Below, one piece after another: positions 50,437 to 57,868 of a stretch of 64,000 bases of DNA (positions are counted from its first letter, which is position 1; every line of letters begins with the position of its first letter). The notes under the pieces were generated by a model. The model made no database searches. It worked only from the letters and a program-made list of their open reading frames with translations, and was not told where the DNA came from. The position numbers were made by a program, and so were the translations under genes. The DNA lies in contig NZ_LMFI01000010.1 of the NCBI RefSeq assembly GCF_001426745.1, positions 1,154,159-1,218,158 of the forward strand, given 5' to 3'. This DNA is from Nocardioides sp. Root140. GTDB lineage: Bacteria; Actinomycetota; Actinomycetes; Propionibacteriales; Nocardioidaceae.

Positions 50437-50916
50437 TCAGCCGGCGCTGCCGGGACGGTCGCCCCGCTTCGACGGGTTGTACTGCTGCCGCAGCCGGGCC
50501 ACCCGGTCGAGCTCCTCGCCGCTGAGGCGGAACGCGCCCATCATCTCCTCGCGGAACCGACCGAGCTGCCTCTGCGCCTCTTCGGGGTCGGGCATCTCCG
50601 GCGTCTTGACGCCCAGGTTGTTGACGATCTCCATGGTCTGGTCGCGCAGGTGCTCCACGGCCTCCGCGATCGCGGCCTTGACCTCGCGCGAGAGGATGCC
50701 GGACGTCAGCCGAAGGGCACGCGGATCGAACTCGAGGTCCTGGATGCCGCGTTGGGTCCAGGTCACCCGGACCTTGCCCTCGGCCCCGAACCCCTCACCG
50801 ACCAGTTCGGCGAGCTGCGGCTCGATCTTGCGGAACTCGCCTAGCTTCCGCTCGTTCTCCTGCATCTCCTGTTCTGCCTGCTCGAGATAGCGATGAAGCT
50901 GGTCGTGGAATGACAT
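50437..50916 (-). CDS. YbaB/EbfC-like protein, EspL type
   Basis: 159 residues, N-terminal coiled coil (HRYLEQAEQEMQENERKLGEFRKI), a central beta/alpha YbaB core (VRVTWTQRGIQDLEFDPRALRLTSGILSREVKAAIAEAVEHLRDQTMEI) and a charged tail. EspL of the mycobacterial ESX-1 locus belongs to this family, so with an EspC-like protein nearby a chaperone-like role for ESX substrates is reasonable. The ATG at 50916 is 9 bases after GGAG; a TTG five codons earlier was not used. Confidence 0.75.
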   Translation of the reverse strand: MSFHDQLHRYLEQAEQEMQENERKLGEFRKIEPQLAELVGEGFGAEGKVRVTWTQRGIQDLEFDPRALRLTSGILSREVKAAIAEAVEHLRDQTMEIVNNLGVKTPEMPDPEEAQRQLGRFREEMMGAFRLSGEELDRVARLRQQYNPSKRGDRPGSAG

Positions 50917-51001
50917 CCGAGAAATCTCCAAAACACGGGGTGGGCATTTTCGTCTTCACCGTACCGCGCACCCGCGACACACAAACCCGTGTGTACAAGG
51001 C

Positions 51002-51361
51002 TCAGAGGACGAATGAGTACAGCAGGACCGCAACGGCAAAGAGCAGCATCCCCAGGCAGTTGAGCCAGAACTCCTGCTTGAGGAACCTTGCCTTGACGTG
51101 CGCGTATGTTGCCGCCAGGAAGTAGGCGATCACACCGACATTCGCCGCGAGACCGACGCCCTCGACCTTGATGCCGATGAGCAGTCCAGCGACTGCGAGG
51201 AGCTTCACGCAGATCAGCACCCACCACCACTCGCGTGGGAGGTTCACGCCGTCCAGGCAGTCGCGGATGAACTTCGGCGGGCGAATCGACAGGATCGCGT
51301 CACCGAACAGGGCTGCGGCGAGGAGCGTCGTGGGCCACCAGGGCTCCGGAAGCACGGACAT
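51002..51361 (-). CDS. DoxX-like membrane protein
   Basis: 119 residues, four helices, with RPPKFIRDCLDGVNLPREWWWVLICVKLLAVAGLLIGI and ANVGVIAYFLAATYAHVKAR in the pattern of DoxX-like proteins (PF13564). The ATG overlaps the upstream tetR stop by one base (TGATG), so it is the first target of that regulator. Proposed roles of the family include thiosulfate or oxidative-stress handling; unproven here. Confidence 0.8.
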   Translation of the reverse strand: MSVLPEPWWPTTLLAAALFGDAILSIRPPKFIRDCLDGVNLPREWWWVLICVKLLAVAGLLIGIKVEGVGLAANVGVIAYFLAATYAHVKARFLKQEFWLNCLGMLLFAVAVLLYSFVL

Positions 51362-51957
51362 CACTTTCCTCTCGGGGTTGCGATGTAGGTGAAGACGGCG
51401 TGCATGTCCTCGAGCGACTGCTCAGCGGCGACGCCTCCCCTGGCGGCGGAGGCGCGGATCGCGCCGAGGTAGGCGAAGTAGATCGCCTTCGCCGCGACCG
51501 GAACGTCCTGGGAGCCCATCCCGGACTCCTGCAGGACGACGGAGAACTCGCGAACGAGGTCGTCCGCCAGGCCGTGGAAGAGAGCCGAGTCGTGATCACC
51601 ACTCGTGAGGATGGCGCTGTACTCGCGCGACAGCTGGGCGTCCTCCGCGAAGATCTCCAGGAAGGGTGCGACGACCTCGAGAATGCGATCCGCCGGGTTG
51701 CCGCCGGGCCCCGATGGGGCCTCCGGAACGCCGTCACGCCTGCGCCCGACGTGGATCTGCTCGATCGACCTGTCGAACATCGCGACGAGCAGCTGGGCCT
51801 TGTCGCCCACAGTCATCACGCTGCCGACACTGACCCCGGCGTCCGTCGCGATGTCCCGGACCGTCGTCGCCCGGTAGCCGCGCTCGCGGAACAGCCGCTC
51901 CGCGGACGCCATCACCTTGTCGTGGGTGGCCTGTCGCAGCTCGTCGCGGGTCACCAC
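51361..51957 (-). CDS. TetR family regulator upstream of the DoxX-like gene
   Basis: 198 residues. HTH region KVMASAERLFRERGYRATTVRDIATDAGVSVGSVMTVGDKAQLLVAMFD (about 14-62). The unusual VMTVGDKAQ replaces the more usual LYHHFGSKE in the recognition-helix end. Two start codons (GTG GTG) at 51957/51954 are equivalent. Twin TGAAC dyads lie 18-44 bp upstream. Confidence 0.9.
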   Translation of the reverse strand: MVTRDELRQATHDKVMASAERLFRERGYRATTVRDIATDAGVSVGSVMTVGDKAQLLVAMFDRSIEQIHVGRRRDGVPEAPSGPGGNPADRILEVVAPFLEIFAEDAQLSREYSAILTSGDHDSALFHGLADDLVREFSVVLQESGMGSQDVPVAAKAIYFAYLGAIRASAARGGVAAEQSLEDMHAVFTYIATPRGK

Positions 51958-51975
51958 GGTGCGACCATCCTTGAA

Positions 51976-52001
51976 TGAACACGTTCACTGAACATGTTCA
52001 G
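51976..52001. promoter_or_regulatory. Twin TetR operators
   Basis: Two adjoining dyads: TGAAC-AC-GTTCA at 51976-51987 and the perfect palindrome CTGAACATGTTCAG at 51988-52001, just upstream of the tetR start. Two dyads side by side are typical of autoregulated TetR genes. Confidence 0.85.
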
Positions 52002-52219
52002 ACAATAGGTGCGAGCCCCTGACCCGTCAAGGCGTCACGCACGGGACGTGCGATGGCGTCGTGCGCGTGGGCGACCCCGCACGGACCCCGAAGCGTCCCT
52101 CCTCGGCGGCAAGCCCGCGCACCAAGGGTCACCTGGTGGCCGCGGTCCCAGAGTTCCACCGCCGCCCACGAGCCGATCAGCCCGGTGCCGCCGACCACCA
52201 AGACCTTCGCCTTGCTCAC
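51998..52219 (-). pseudogene. Decayed short-chain dehydrogenase, chimeric remnant
   Basis: The frame starts MSKAKVLVVGGTGLIGSWAA, an intact dinucleotide-binding fold, reaches GHQVTLGA at about residue 35, then loses similarity. In a shifted frame the next bases read LVRGLAAEEGRFGVR, nearly identical to an internal piece of the SDR gene just upstream (SLVRGFAAEEGRFGVR; DNA about 52080-52125 against 52490-52535). So an epimerase-like start seems fused, after deletion and frameshift, to an SDR fragment. Starts with GTG at 52219. Unlikely to make a working enzyme. Confidence 0.75.
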
Positions 52220-52262
52220 CGCTCTCCCAGTCTCCCGCTCTCGATCACCGAGGGTGAGCGCG

Positions 52263-53030
52263 TCAGACGCCGTACCCGCCGTCAACGTCCAACTTCTGCC
52301 CGGTGATGAAGTTCGCGCGATCCGAGACCAGAAAGGCAACGGCCTCGGCGATGTCGTCAGCAACACCGAAACGTCGGAGGGGGATGTTGCCACGCGTGAT
52401 CTCCAAGGCACTCGGCTCGAGTTCCCCGCTCGAGATCAGGCGCTCTGCCATGCCGTCGGTGAGCATGCCGGGACCGACGCTGTTGAACCGGACCCCGAAC
52501 CGACCCTCCTCGGCGGCAAAGCCACGCACCAGCGATTCGACGGCAGCCTTGGGACCGGCAGACATGCCGTCCCGGACGGGATAGCGCGAGGTGGCAGCGG
52601 TCGTCACGGCAACGACGGTCCCTGAGGAGGAACGCAGCGCCGGCAGCGACGCCGAGATCAGATTGAAGAACGCCGCGACCTCGGCGTTGAGCGCCTGACC
52701 GAATTGGCCCGGGCTGACCTTGGAGAGATGGATCATCGGAATGTGGGGGCCAGCGGAATGCACGACGGTGCGCACACCGTCCCAACCTTCACCGACATCC
52801 TTGACATAGGCCGCCGTCGCCTCGGGATCCTGCAAATCGATGGCGTCGGCGCGCGCGGTCGCACCGAGGGATCGGAGCTCCTCCACCAATGCGTCTGCCG
52901 CATCGGTGCGGCTGCGATAGGTCAGTGCGATTCTGGCGCCGGGGGCTGCGAGCTTGCGACAGATCGCGGCACCGATGCCGCCGGTGCCACCGGTCACGAT
53001 GATTGCACCGGGCGTGTTCGACGTGGACAT
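52263..53030 (-). CDS. SDR family oxidoreductase (FabG-like)
   Basis: 255 residues. TGGTGGIGAAICRKL (NADP loop), HSAGP (NAG-like motif), FFNLISASLPAL and VAVTTAATSRYPVRDGMSAGPKAAV. In the last stretch the catalytic Tyr/Lys pair would be expected as YxxxK; here GMSAGPK places Met or Gly at the usual Tyr position, so catalysis is doubtful or needs another residue. C-terminal FITGQKLDVDGGYGV is standard. ATG at 53030 is 6 bases after AAGGGG; an ATG at 53036 is the alternative. Cotranscribed with the NTF2-like gene upstream. Confidence 0.82.
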   Translation of the reverse strand: MSTSNTPGAIIVTGGTGGIGAAICRKLAAPGARIALTYRSRTDAADALVEELRSLGATARADAIDLQDPEATAAYVKDVGEGWDGVRTVVHSAGPHIPMIHLSKVSPGQFGQALNAEVAAFFNLISASLPALRSSSGTVVAVTTAATSRYPVRDGMSAGPKAAVESLVRGFAAEEGRFGVRFNSVGPGMLTDGMAERLISSGELEPSALEITRGNIPLRRFGVADDIAEAVAFLVSDRANFITGQKLDVDGGYGV

Positions 53031-53094
53031 GGTCATCCCCTTCGGGTGTTGACGGATCGCAGCAACATGTGACCCAGAGCTGCGTCTGAGTGGG

Positions 53095-53526
53095 TCAGGG
53101 TCGACTGATCTGTCGGGACGCAATGAGCCAAGTCCCATCGATCTGCACGAACCGGTCGCGGTAGACGCCCATCGATTGCAGTGCGGGCATCTCCCGGCCA
53201 TGCGTGTAGTAGTGCCAGTACGCCATGGACGTTGCCTCGTCGGGTCCCGGGTCGACGGACACGGTGGTGATGACGTGGAACGTTCCTGTTCCGGGGCCCT
53301 GGATCCCGGCATCGCGTCTTTCCTGCGCGCCGATGAGGGCACTCTCGCGGCCGGTTCGGACTTGGGCTGGAAGGTCGATGTCCGGCGACGCAGGCATCTC
53401 CCAGGTGAAGTCTTCTGCAAGCAGCGCGCCGTACTCCTCAAGCGTTCCGAGGTCGGCCGCCTGGGCCAACCTGGCGACCAAGTCGGAGATCAAGACGACA
53501 TGCGCTGCGCGTTCGAGCAGGTCCAC
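53095..53526 (-). CDS. NTF2-like / SnoaL-like protein
   Basis: 143 residues with the cone-shaped NTF2 fold pattern: ISDLVARLAQAADLGTLEEYGALLAEDFTWEMP near the N-terminus and a C-terminal SMGVYRDRFVQIDGTWLIASRQI. Family members are isomerases, dehydratases or ring-hydroxylating accessory proteins; no catalytic set can be assigned. AAGGGA seven bases before the GTG at 53526 fixes the start; a longer frame has no such site. It is 64 bp upstream of the SDR gene. Confidence 0.8.
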   Translation of the reverse strand: MDLLERAAHVVLISDLVARLAQAADLGTLEEYGALLAEDFTWEMPASPDIDLPAQVRTGRESALIGAQERRDAGIQGPGTGTFHVITTVSVDPGPDEATSMAYWHYYTHGREMPALQSMGVYRDRFVQIDGTWLIASRQISRP

Positions 53527-53695
53527 TTCAACGTCCCTTCGAGGATTCGACTCATCCGTGTCACATCCAAGCAACGCCTGACACTGGAGTCGTGCCCTCT
53601 CCCACTCATCGAGAAGCAGAGTCCCCGTGTGGGGTACTTCGCCGCCAGGCTCGGCCCCACCCGTCCTAGCTCAGATCGTGCGTCAAATTCAGCAG

Positions 53696-53815
53696 ATGTC
53701 CGATGAGCGCGAGATTCGGACCCTCCTCGCCACCATCTACCTGCTGGAAGACGAGGACCGTCAGACCTCTGACCTGCGGGTTTCGACAGGCTCAACCACC
53801 GGCGGCGATCAGTAG
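53696..53815 (+). pseudogene. Fragment of an NTF2-like gene cut by a repeat
   Basis: Thirty-nine codons, MSDEREIRTLLATIYLLEDE then unrelated sequence from repeat family 1. The first 20 residues look like the opening helix of SnoaL/NTF2 proteins, which begin with DxxEIRxLLATY-type sequences. It overlaps the menB 3' end by 7 bp. The rest of 53527-53695 shows no gene. Could also be noise. Confidence 0.25.
53779..53800. repeat. Palindromic repeat family 1, short intergenic form
   Basis: GGTTTCGACAGGCTCAACCACC: the same ends (TTTCGA and TCAACCACC) as the longer copy at 34888-34929 but with a short CAGGC core. Lies 9 bp before the menB stop. Confidence 0.7.
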
Positions 53816-54744
53816 TACCAGGGAAACTCGGACCAGTCGGGGTCGCGCTTCTCGAGGAACTGGTCGCGACCCTCGACGGCCTCGTCGGTCATGTAGGCCA
53901 GGCGGGTGGTCTCGCCGGCGAAGAGCTGCTGGCCGACCAGGCCGTCGTCGATCATGTTGAAGGAGTACTTCAACATCCGCTGGGCGGTCGGGCTCTTGCG
54001 GTTGATCTTGCGGCCCCACTCGAGGGCTTCCTTCTCGAGGTCGGCGTGGTCGACGACCCGGTTCACCGCACCCAGTGCGTGCATCTCCTCGGCGTCGTAC
54101 TCGTCACCGAGGAAGAAGATCTCGCGGGCGAACTTCTGCCCGACCTGCCGGGCGAGGTACGCCGACCCGAAGCCGCCGTCGAACGAGCCGACATCGGCGT
54201 CGGTCTGCTTGAAGCGGGCGTGCTCGCGGGAGGCGAGGGTGAGGTCGCAGACCACGTGCAGGGAGTGGCCGCCGCCGGCCGCCCAGCCGTTGACCAGGCA
54301 GATCACGACCTTGGGCATGAAGCGGATCAGCCGTTGGCACTCGAGGATGTGCAGGCGACCCAGCTTGGCCTTGTCGATCGGGTTCGGCGGGGCACCGGCG
54401 TCGACGTGGCCGTCGGTCTCGTACTCGTAACCCGCACGGCCACGGATCCGCTGGTCGCCGCCCGTGCAGAAGGCCCACTTGCCGTTCTTCTCACTGGGCC
54501 CGTTGCCGGTCAGCAACACGCACCCGACGTCGGCCGACGTGCGCGCGTGCTCGAGGACCCGCAGCAGCTCGTCGACCGTGTGCGGCCGGAACGCGTTGAG
54601 CACGTCGGGGCGGTCGAAGGCGATCCGCACGGTGCCGTGCGCCTTCGCGCGGTGATAGGTCAGGTCGGTCAGGTCGTCGAAGCCGGGCACCACGTCCCAC
54701 GCCTCGACATCGAAGATTTCGGAGACTCCGTCGATCGCGCTCAT
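53809..54744 (-). CDS. menB: 1,4-dihydroxy-2-naphthoyl-CoA synthase
   Basis: 311 residues of the crotonase superfamily. MenB signatures are clear: DRPDVLNAFRPHTVDELLRVLEHARTS, FCTGGDQRIRGRAGYEY and TDADVGSFDGGFGSAYLARQVGQKFAREIFFLGDEYDAEEMHALGAVNRVV, with the C-terminal DWSEFPWYY. It closes the naphthoquinone ring from O-succinylbenzoyl-CoA in menaquinone synthesis. Other men genes are not in the window. Divergent from the Ddn-like gene, 56 bp apart. Confidence 0.96.
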   Translation of the reverse strand: MSAIDGVSEIFDVEAWDVVPGFDDLTDLTYHRAKAHGTVRIAFDRPDVLNAFRPHTVDELLRVLEHARTSADVGCVLLTGNGPSEKNGKWAFCTGGDQRIRGRAGYEYETDGHVDAGAPPNPIDKAKLGRLHILECQRLIRFMPKVVICLVNGWAAGGGHSLHVVCDLTLASREHARFKQTDADVGSFDGGFGSAYLARQVGQKFAREIFFLGDEYDAEEMHALGAVNRVVDHADLEKEALEWGRKINRKSPTAQRMLKYSFNMIDDGLVGQQLFAGETTRLAYMTDEAVEGRDQFLEKRDPDWSEFPWYY

Positions 54745-54800
54745 GCGCGCAGGCTATCGGCCCCGTGGAATGCGCGTTCCGCCCGTGCTGTTGTAGAGGC

Positions 54801-55238
54801 ATGACACTTCAAGGTGAGTACGAGCCCAGCGCTGCCGAATGGGTCCGCAACCAGGTCTCCGCCTACGAGGCCTCCGGCGGCGAGGAGGCGAACACGCTTG
54901 CCGACGGCCGGCCGATCGTGGTGATCACTTCACGCGGCCACAAGTCCGGCAAGCTGCGCAAGAACCCGGTGATGCGGGTCGAGAAGGACGGCGTCTACGC
55001 GGCCGTCGCCTCCAAGGGCGGCGCACCCGAGCACCCCGAGTGGTTCCACAACTTCGTCGCCGACTCTCACGTCGACCTGCAGGACGGCCCCGAGCCGCAC
55101 GAGTACGTCGCCCGCCTGGCGTCCGACGACGAGCGTGCCGAGTGGTGGACACGCGCGGTCGACGCGTTCCCGCCGTACGCCGACTACCAGCAGAAGACCG
55201 ACCGCGAGATCCCGCTGTTCCTGCTCGAACGGGTCTGA
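54801..55238 (+). CDS. Deazaflavin (F420)-dependent nitroreductase family protein
   Basis: 145 residues: WVRNQVSAYEASGGEEANTLADGRPIVVITSRGHKSGKLRKNPVMRVEKDGVYAAVASKGGAPEHPEWFHNFVAD fits the Ddn-like split-barrel family, with the SGKxRxxP(V/L) phosphate-binding loop and HPxWxxN. These proteins use F420H2 to reduce quinones or nitro compounds, sometimes linked to menaquinone protection; the menB neighbour makes that attractive but unproven. ATG at 54801. Confidence 0.88.
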   Translation: MTLQGEYEPSAAEWVRNQVSAYEASGGEEANTLADGRPIVVITSRGHKSGKLRKNPVMRVEKDGVYAAVASKGGAPEHPEWFHNFVADSHVDLQDGPEPHEYVARLASDDERAEWWTRAVDAFPPYADYQQKTDREIPLFLLERV

Positions 55239-55250
55239 GCCAACCGTGCC

Positions 55251-55865
55251 CTAGGAGCGGGAGATGCTCACGGCCAGGCCGACGAGGTGGCTGAGGCGGG
55301 CGAGCTCCGACTCGAGGATGTCGGGTCCGCCGCGGCGTCCGATCAGGATCAGCTCGTCCGACATCAACGGCGCGGCCGCGAGCAGGTTGTTCTCGTCGCC
55401 CGAGGGCACGATCGTGGCCCGGTCGACGTCGTGCCACTCGACGGTGTCGGGTGCCGCTGGGGTGCCGTGCACACGGACCACCCCGTCCGGCGTACGACGC
55501 ACGCGCGCACCCCAGTCGGCCCGGAACGTCAGGGGCAGCAGGTCGACGAGGCGGTTCAGTGCCTGTGTCGGGTGCGAGGTCAGCTCTTCGACGGCCTCGA
55601 GGTCGAGCACCAGGTTGCCGCCCGCGGCGTAGCGCGAGATCCACACGACCTGCACGCCGTCGAGCTGGTTGCACGCCGAAACGATCGAGTCGGGCATGCT
55701 CCCCGGCGCCATCTCGAGCAGCACGTCGTCGACCGCGGTGCCGTCGTGGCGGTGCTCGACGATCTCGATCGCCTCGATGTCACCGCCGGCCTCACCGATC
55801 GTGGTCGCCAACCGTCCCAGTGAGCCGGGGACGTCAGGCAGTTCGACACGGAGCAGGAACGGCAT
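55251..55865 (-). CDS. ACT-domain protein
   Basis: 204 residues. MPFLLRVELPDVPGSLGRLATTIGEAGGDIEAIEIVEH is a canonical ACT domain (betaalphabetabetaalphabeta), the usual amino-acid-sensing module. The remainder (about 85-204) has no enzyme motif, with LLAAAPLMSDELILIGRRGGPDILESELARLSHLV at the end. It probably senses a small metabolite and acts as a regulator of unknown partner. It converges with the Ddn-like gene, 12 bp apart. Confidence 0.8.
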   Translation of the reverse strand: MPFLLRVELPDVPGSLGRLATTIGEAGGDIEAIEIVEHRHDGTAVDDVLLEMAPGSMPDSIVSACNQLDGVQVVWISRYAAGGNLVLDLEAVEELTSHPTQALNRLVDLLPLTFRADWGARVRRTPDGVVRVHGTPAAPDTVEWHDVDRATIVPSGDENNLLAAAPLMSDELILIGRRGGPDILESELARLSHLVGLAVSISRS

Positions 55866-55907
55866 GACTCGACTGTATCGGCCCGGTGTTTCGGCAACAT
55901 TGCCGTT

Positions 55908-56486
55908 TCACGCGCTGGCTTTCCTCCCGAGGGGGAACACCTCCACCGCTTCATGGCGCGGTCGGCGTCGCGGGCCCTCCCCGAGATGGGACTCGAAGAG
56001 GGTGATCTCGTGCGCGGTCCAGGTCGGGCCGGCGTACGCATCGAGCAGGCGGACCCAGTTGGAGACCTCCGCCGGTCGGCCCAGGCGGGCCAGCGTGACG
56101 TGTGCCCGGAACCGCCCGCCGTCGACCTCGGCTCCGGCCTTCGCCGCTGCGGCGCGGGCCCCTGTCGCCAGTCGGTCCAGCTCGATGCGGGCGGCATCAT
56201 CGCCTTCCACGCCTGCCCACAGCACGCGCGCCCGGTCAGGGCCCGGGAAGGCTCCGCCGCCGGCGATCCGGAGGTCGAACGGCGTACGCCGGTGCGCGGC
56301 GCGACCAAGCCGTTCGACCAGGTCGTCGAGGTGCCGCTCGGCCAGGGCCGGACTGAACGCCAGGGTGAGGTGCCACTGGTCGGGCACGGTCCACCGGAAG
56401 TCGGCCGCCTCACGCCGCGGCTCGAGGAACTCCTCGAGGTCCTCGAGCACCTCCGCCGGCGGCACCACCGCCACGAACACCCTCAC
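55908..56486 (-). CDS. thpR: 2H phosphoesterase, RNA 2',3'-cyclic phosphodiesterase-like
   Basis: About 192 residues with the two catalytic HxT motifs, HLTLAF and HVTLARL, of LigT/ThpR 2H enzymes, 80-90 residues apart as usual. It opens 2',3'-cyclic phosphate RNA ends in vitro; the cell role is unknown. The start is uncertain: GTG at 56486 begins RVFVAVVPP, the usual N-terminus; an earlier GTG at 56495 comes from repeat DNA. No Shine-Dalgarno is visible. It lies downstream of repeat family 3. Confidence 0.85.
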   Translation of the reverse strand: MRVFVAVVPPAEVLEDLEEFLEPRREAADFRWTVPDQWHLTLAFSPALAERHLDDLVERLGRAAHRRTPFDLRIAGGGAFPGPDRARVLWAGVEGDDAARIELDRLATGARAAAAKAGAEVDGGRFRAHVTLARLGRPAEVSNWVRLLDAYAGPTWTAHEITLFESHLGEGPRRRPRHEAVEVFPLGRKASA

Positions 56487-56494
56487 CCAAATCA

Positions 56495-56612
56495 CGATAG
56501 TCCCTGACGTTTGGGCCCTCAGGACGCGATAGTCCCTGACGTTTCGGCCCCTCGCGGGACCGGAACGTCAGGGACTATCGCCATTCAGGGGCCGAAACGT
56601 CAGGGAGTATCG
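56495..56612. repeat. Palindromic repeat family 3 (two direct plus two inverted units)
   Basis: CGATAGTCCCTGACGTTT at 56495 and again at 56527, then the reverse complement form AACGTCAGGGACTATCG at 56564-56580 and AACGTCAGGGAGTATCG at 56596-56612. GGCCCC/GGGGCC flanks extend the pairing. It fills the gap between the acyl-CoA dehydrogenase stop and the 2H gene. Same architecture as the family 4 block at 22481-22583 but different sequence. Confidence 0.85.
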
Positions 56613-56616
56613 AGAA

Positions 56617-57762
56617 CTACAGCCCCAGATCGCGGCCGATGAGCTCCTTCATGATCTCGTTGGAGCCGGCCCAGATCTTGGAGACGCGGGCGTCGCGCCA
56701 GGCGCGGGCCACGCGGTACTCGTTCATGAACCCGTAGCCGCCGTGCAGCTGGACGCAGTGGTCGAGCACGTCGTTCTGCACCTGCGAGGACCACCACTTC
56801 GCCTTGGCGGCGTCGATCGGCGAGAGCTCGCCCTTGTCGTGCGCCACGACGCACTGGTCGATGTAGGACTCGGCCACCTCGATCTGGGTGAACAGCTCGG
56901 CCAACAGGAACTTGTTGTGCTGGAACGAACCGATGCCCTGGCCGAACGCCTTGCGGTCCTTGGTGTACTGCAGCGTCTCCTCGAGGATCTGCTTGGCGTG
57001 CGCGACGTTCGAGATGGCGCAGCCGAGCCGCTCCTGCGGCAGCTTCTGCATCATGTGGATGAACCCGCCGTCGAGCTCACCGACGATGTGGTCGTCACCG
57101 AGGCGGATGTTCTCGAAGAACAGCTCGGCGGTGTCGGACTCGTCCTGGCCGACCTTGTCGAGCTTGCGGCCGCGACTGAAGCCGTCGGCGTCGGCGGGGA
57201 TCGCGAACAACGTGATGCCGCGGGCACCCTTCTCAGGCGAGGTGCGTACGGCGGTGATCACCAGGTCGGCCGAGTAGCCGTTGGTGATGAAGGTCTTGGA
57301 GCCGTTGATCACCCACTGGTCGCCGTCGCGCACGGCGGTGGACTTCAGCCCGGCGAGGTCGGAGCCGCCGGACGGCTCGGTCATGCCGATGGCCAGCAGG
57401 ACCTCACCGGCGGCCACGCCCGGGAGCCACTTCTGCTTCTGCTCCTCGGTGCCCAGCTCGACGAGGTACGGCGCAGTGATGTCGGCGTGGATGCCGAGGC
57501 AGGAGCCCAGGGCCGCGTTGACCTTGTTGAGTTCCTCGAACAGCACCGCGTTGAAGCGGTAGTCGTCGGCGCCGGCGCCGCCGTACTCCTCGGGGATGGA
57601 GAGGCCGAGGAATCCCTGCTTGCCGGCCTCGAGCCAGAACTCGCGCGGCAGCGCCTTGTTGGCGGCGTGCTCCTCGACGTTCGGGATGACGGAACGCTCG
57701 AGGAACTCGCGCACGGAGGCGCGGAAGGAATCGTGGTCGGCGTCGTAGATGGTGCGCTTCAT
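56617..57762 (-). CDS. Acyl-CoA dehydrogenase (LCAD/IVD-like)
   Basis: 381 residues. AIGMTEPSGGSDLAGLKSTAVRDGDQWVINGSKTFITNGYSADLVI, LPQERLGCAISNVAHAKQILEETLQYTKDRKAFGQGIGSFQHNKF, DCVQLHGGYGFMNEY-type region and IWAGSNEIMKELI. The Glu in QERL is the catalytic base position used by isovaleryl- and long-chain acyl-CoA dehydrogenases, while the MCAD position (xxEGT) is Ala here. FAD-dependent first step of beta-oxidation or leucine degradation. Repeat block directly downstream. Confidence 0.93.
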   Translation of the reverse strand: MKRTIYDADHDSFRASVREFLERSVIPNVEEHAANKALPREFWLEAGKQGFLGLSIPEEYGGAGADDYRFNAVLFEELNKVNAALGSCLGIHADITAPYLVELGTEEQKQKWLPGVAAGEVLLAIGMTEPSGGSDLAGLKSTAVRDGDQWVINGSKTFITNGYSADLVITAVRTSPEKGARGITLFAIPADADGFSRGRKLDKVGQDESDTAELFFENIRLGDDHIVGELDGGFIHMMQKLPQERLGCAISNVAHAKQILEETLQYTKDRKAFGQGIGSFQHNKFLLAELFTQIEVAESYIDQCVVAHDKGELSPIDAAKAKWWSSQVQNDVLDHCVQLHGGYGFMNEYRVARAWRDARVSKIWAGSNEIMKELIGRDLGL

Positions 57763-57868
57763 GCGCCCGATCCTACCTGCTGGTAACCGGACTGCGCCCT
57801 GTGCGTTCGCACCAAGGACCCGGGCGAAATGGTGCCGTCAGCACACCCCTGGGGTCACCGCACCGGGA

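Noticed and set aside
48368..50916. Complete type VII secretion locus
   Set aside because: No EccB, EccC, EccD, EccE, mycosin or classic paired WXG100 genes in the window; only accessory-type proteins.
53527..53695. A gene in the 281-bp gap between the NTF2-like gene and menB
   Set aside because: Only short frames without homology; the single hint is the 39-codon fragment at 53696-53815, listed with low confidence.
56495..56612. Possible CRISPR array
   Set aside because: The repeats are inverted as well as direct, spacing is irregular (as short as 8-16 bp), there are only four units and no cas genes. The same holds for 22481-22583.
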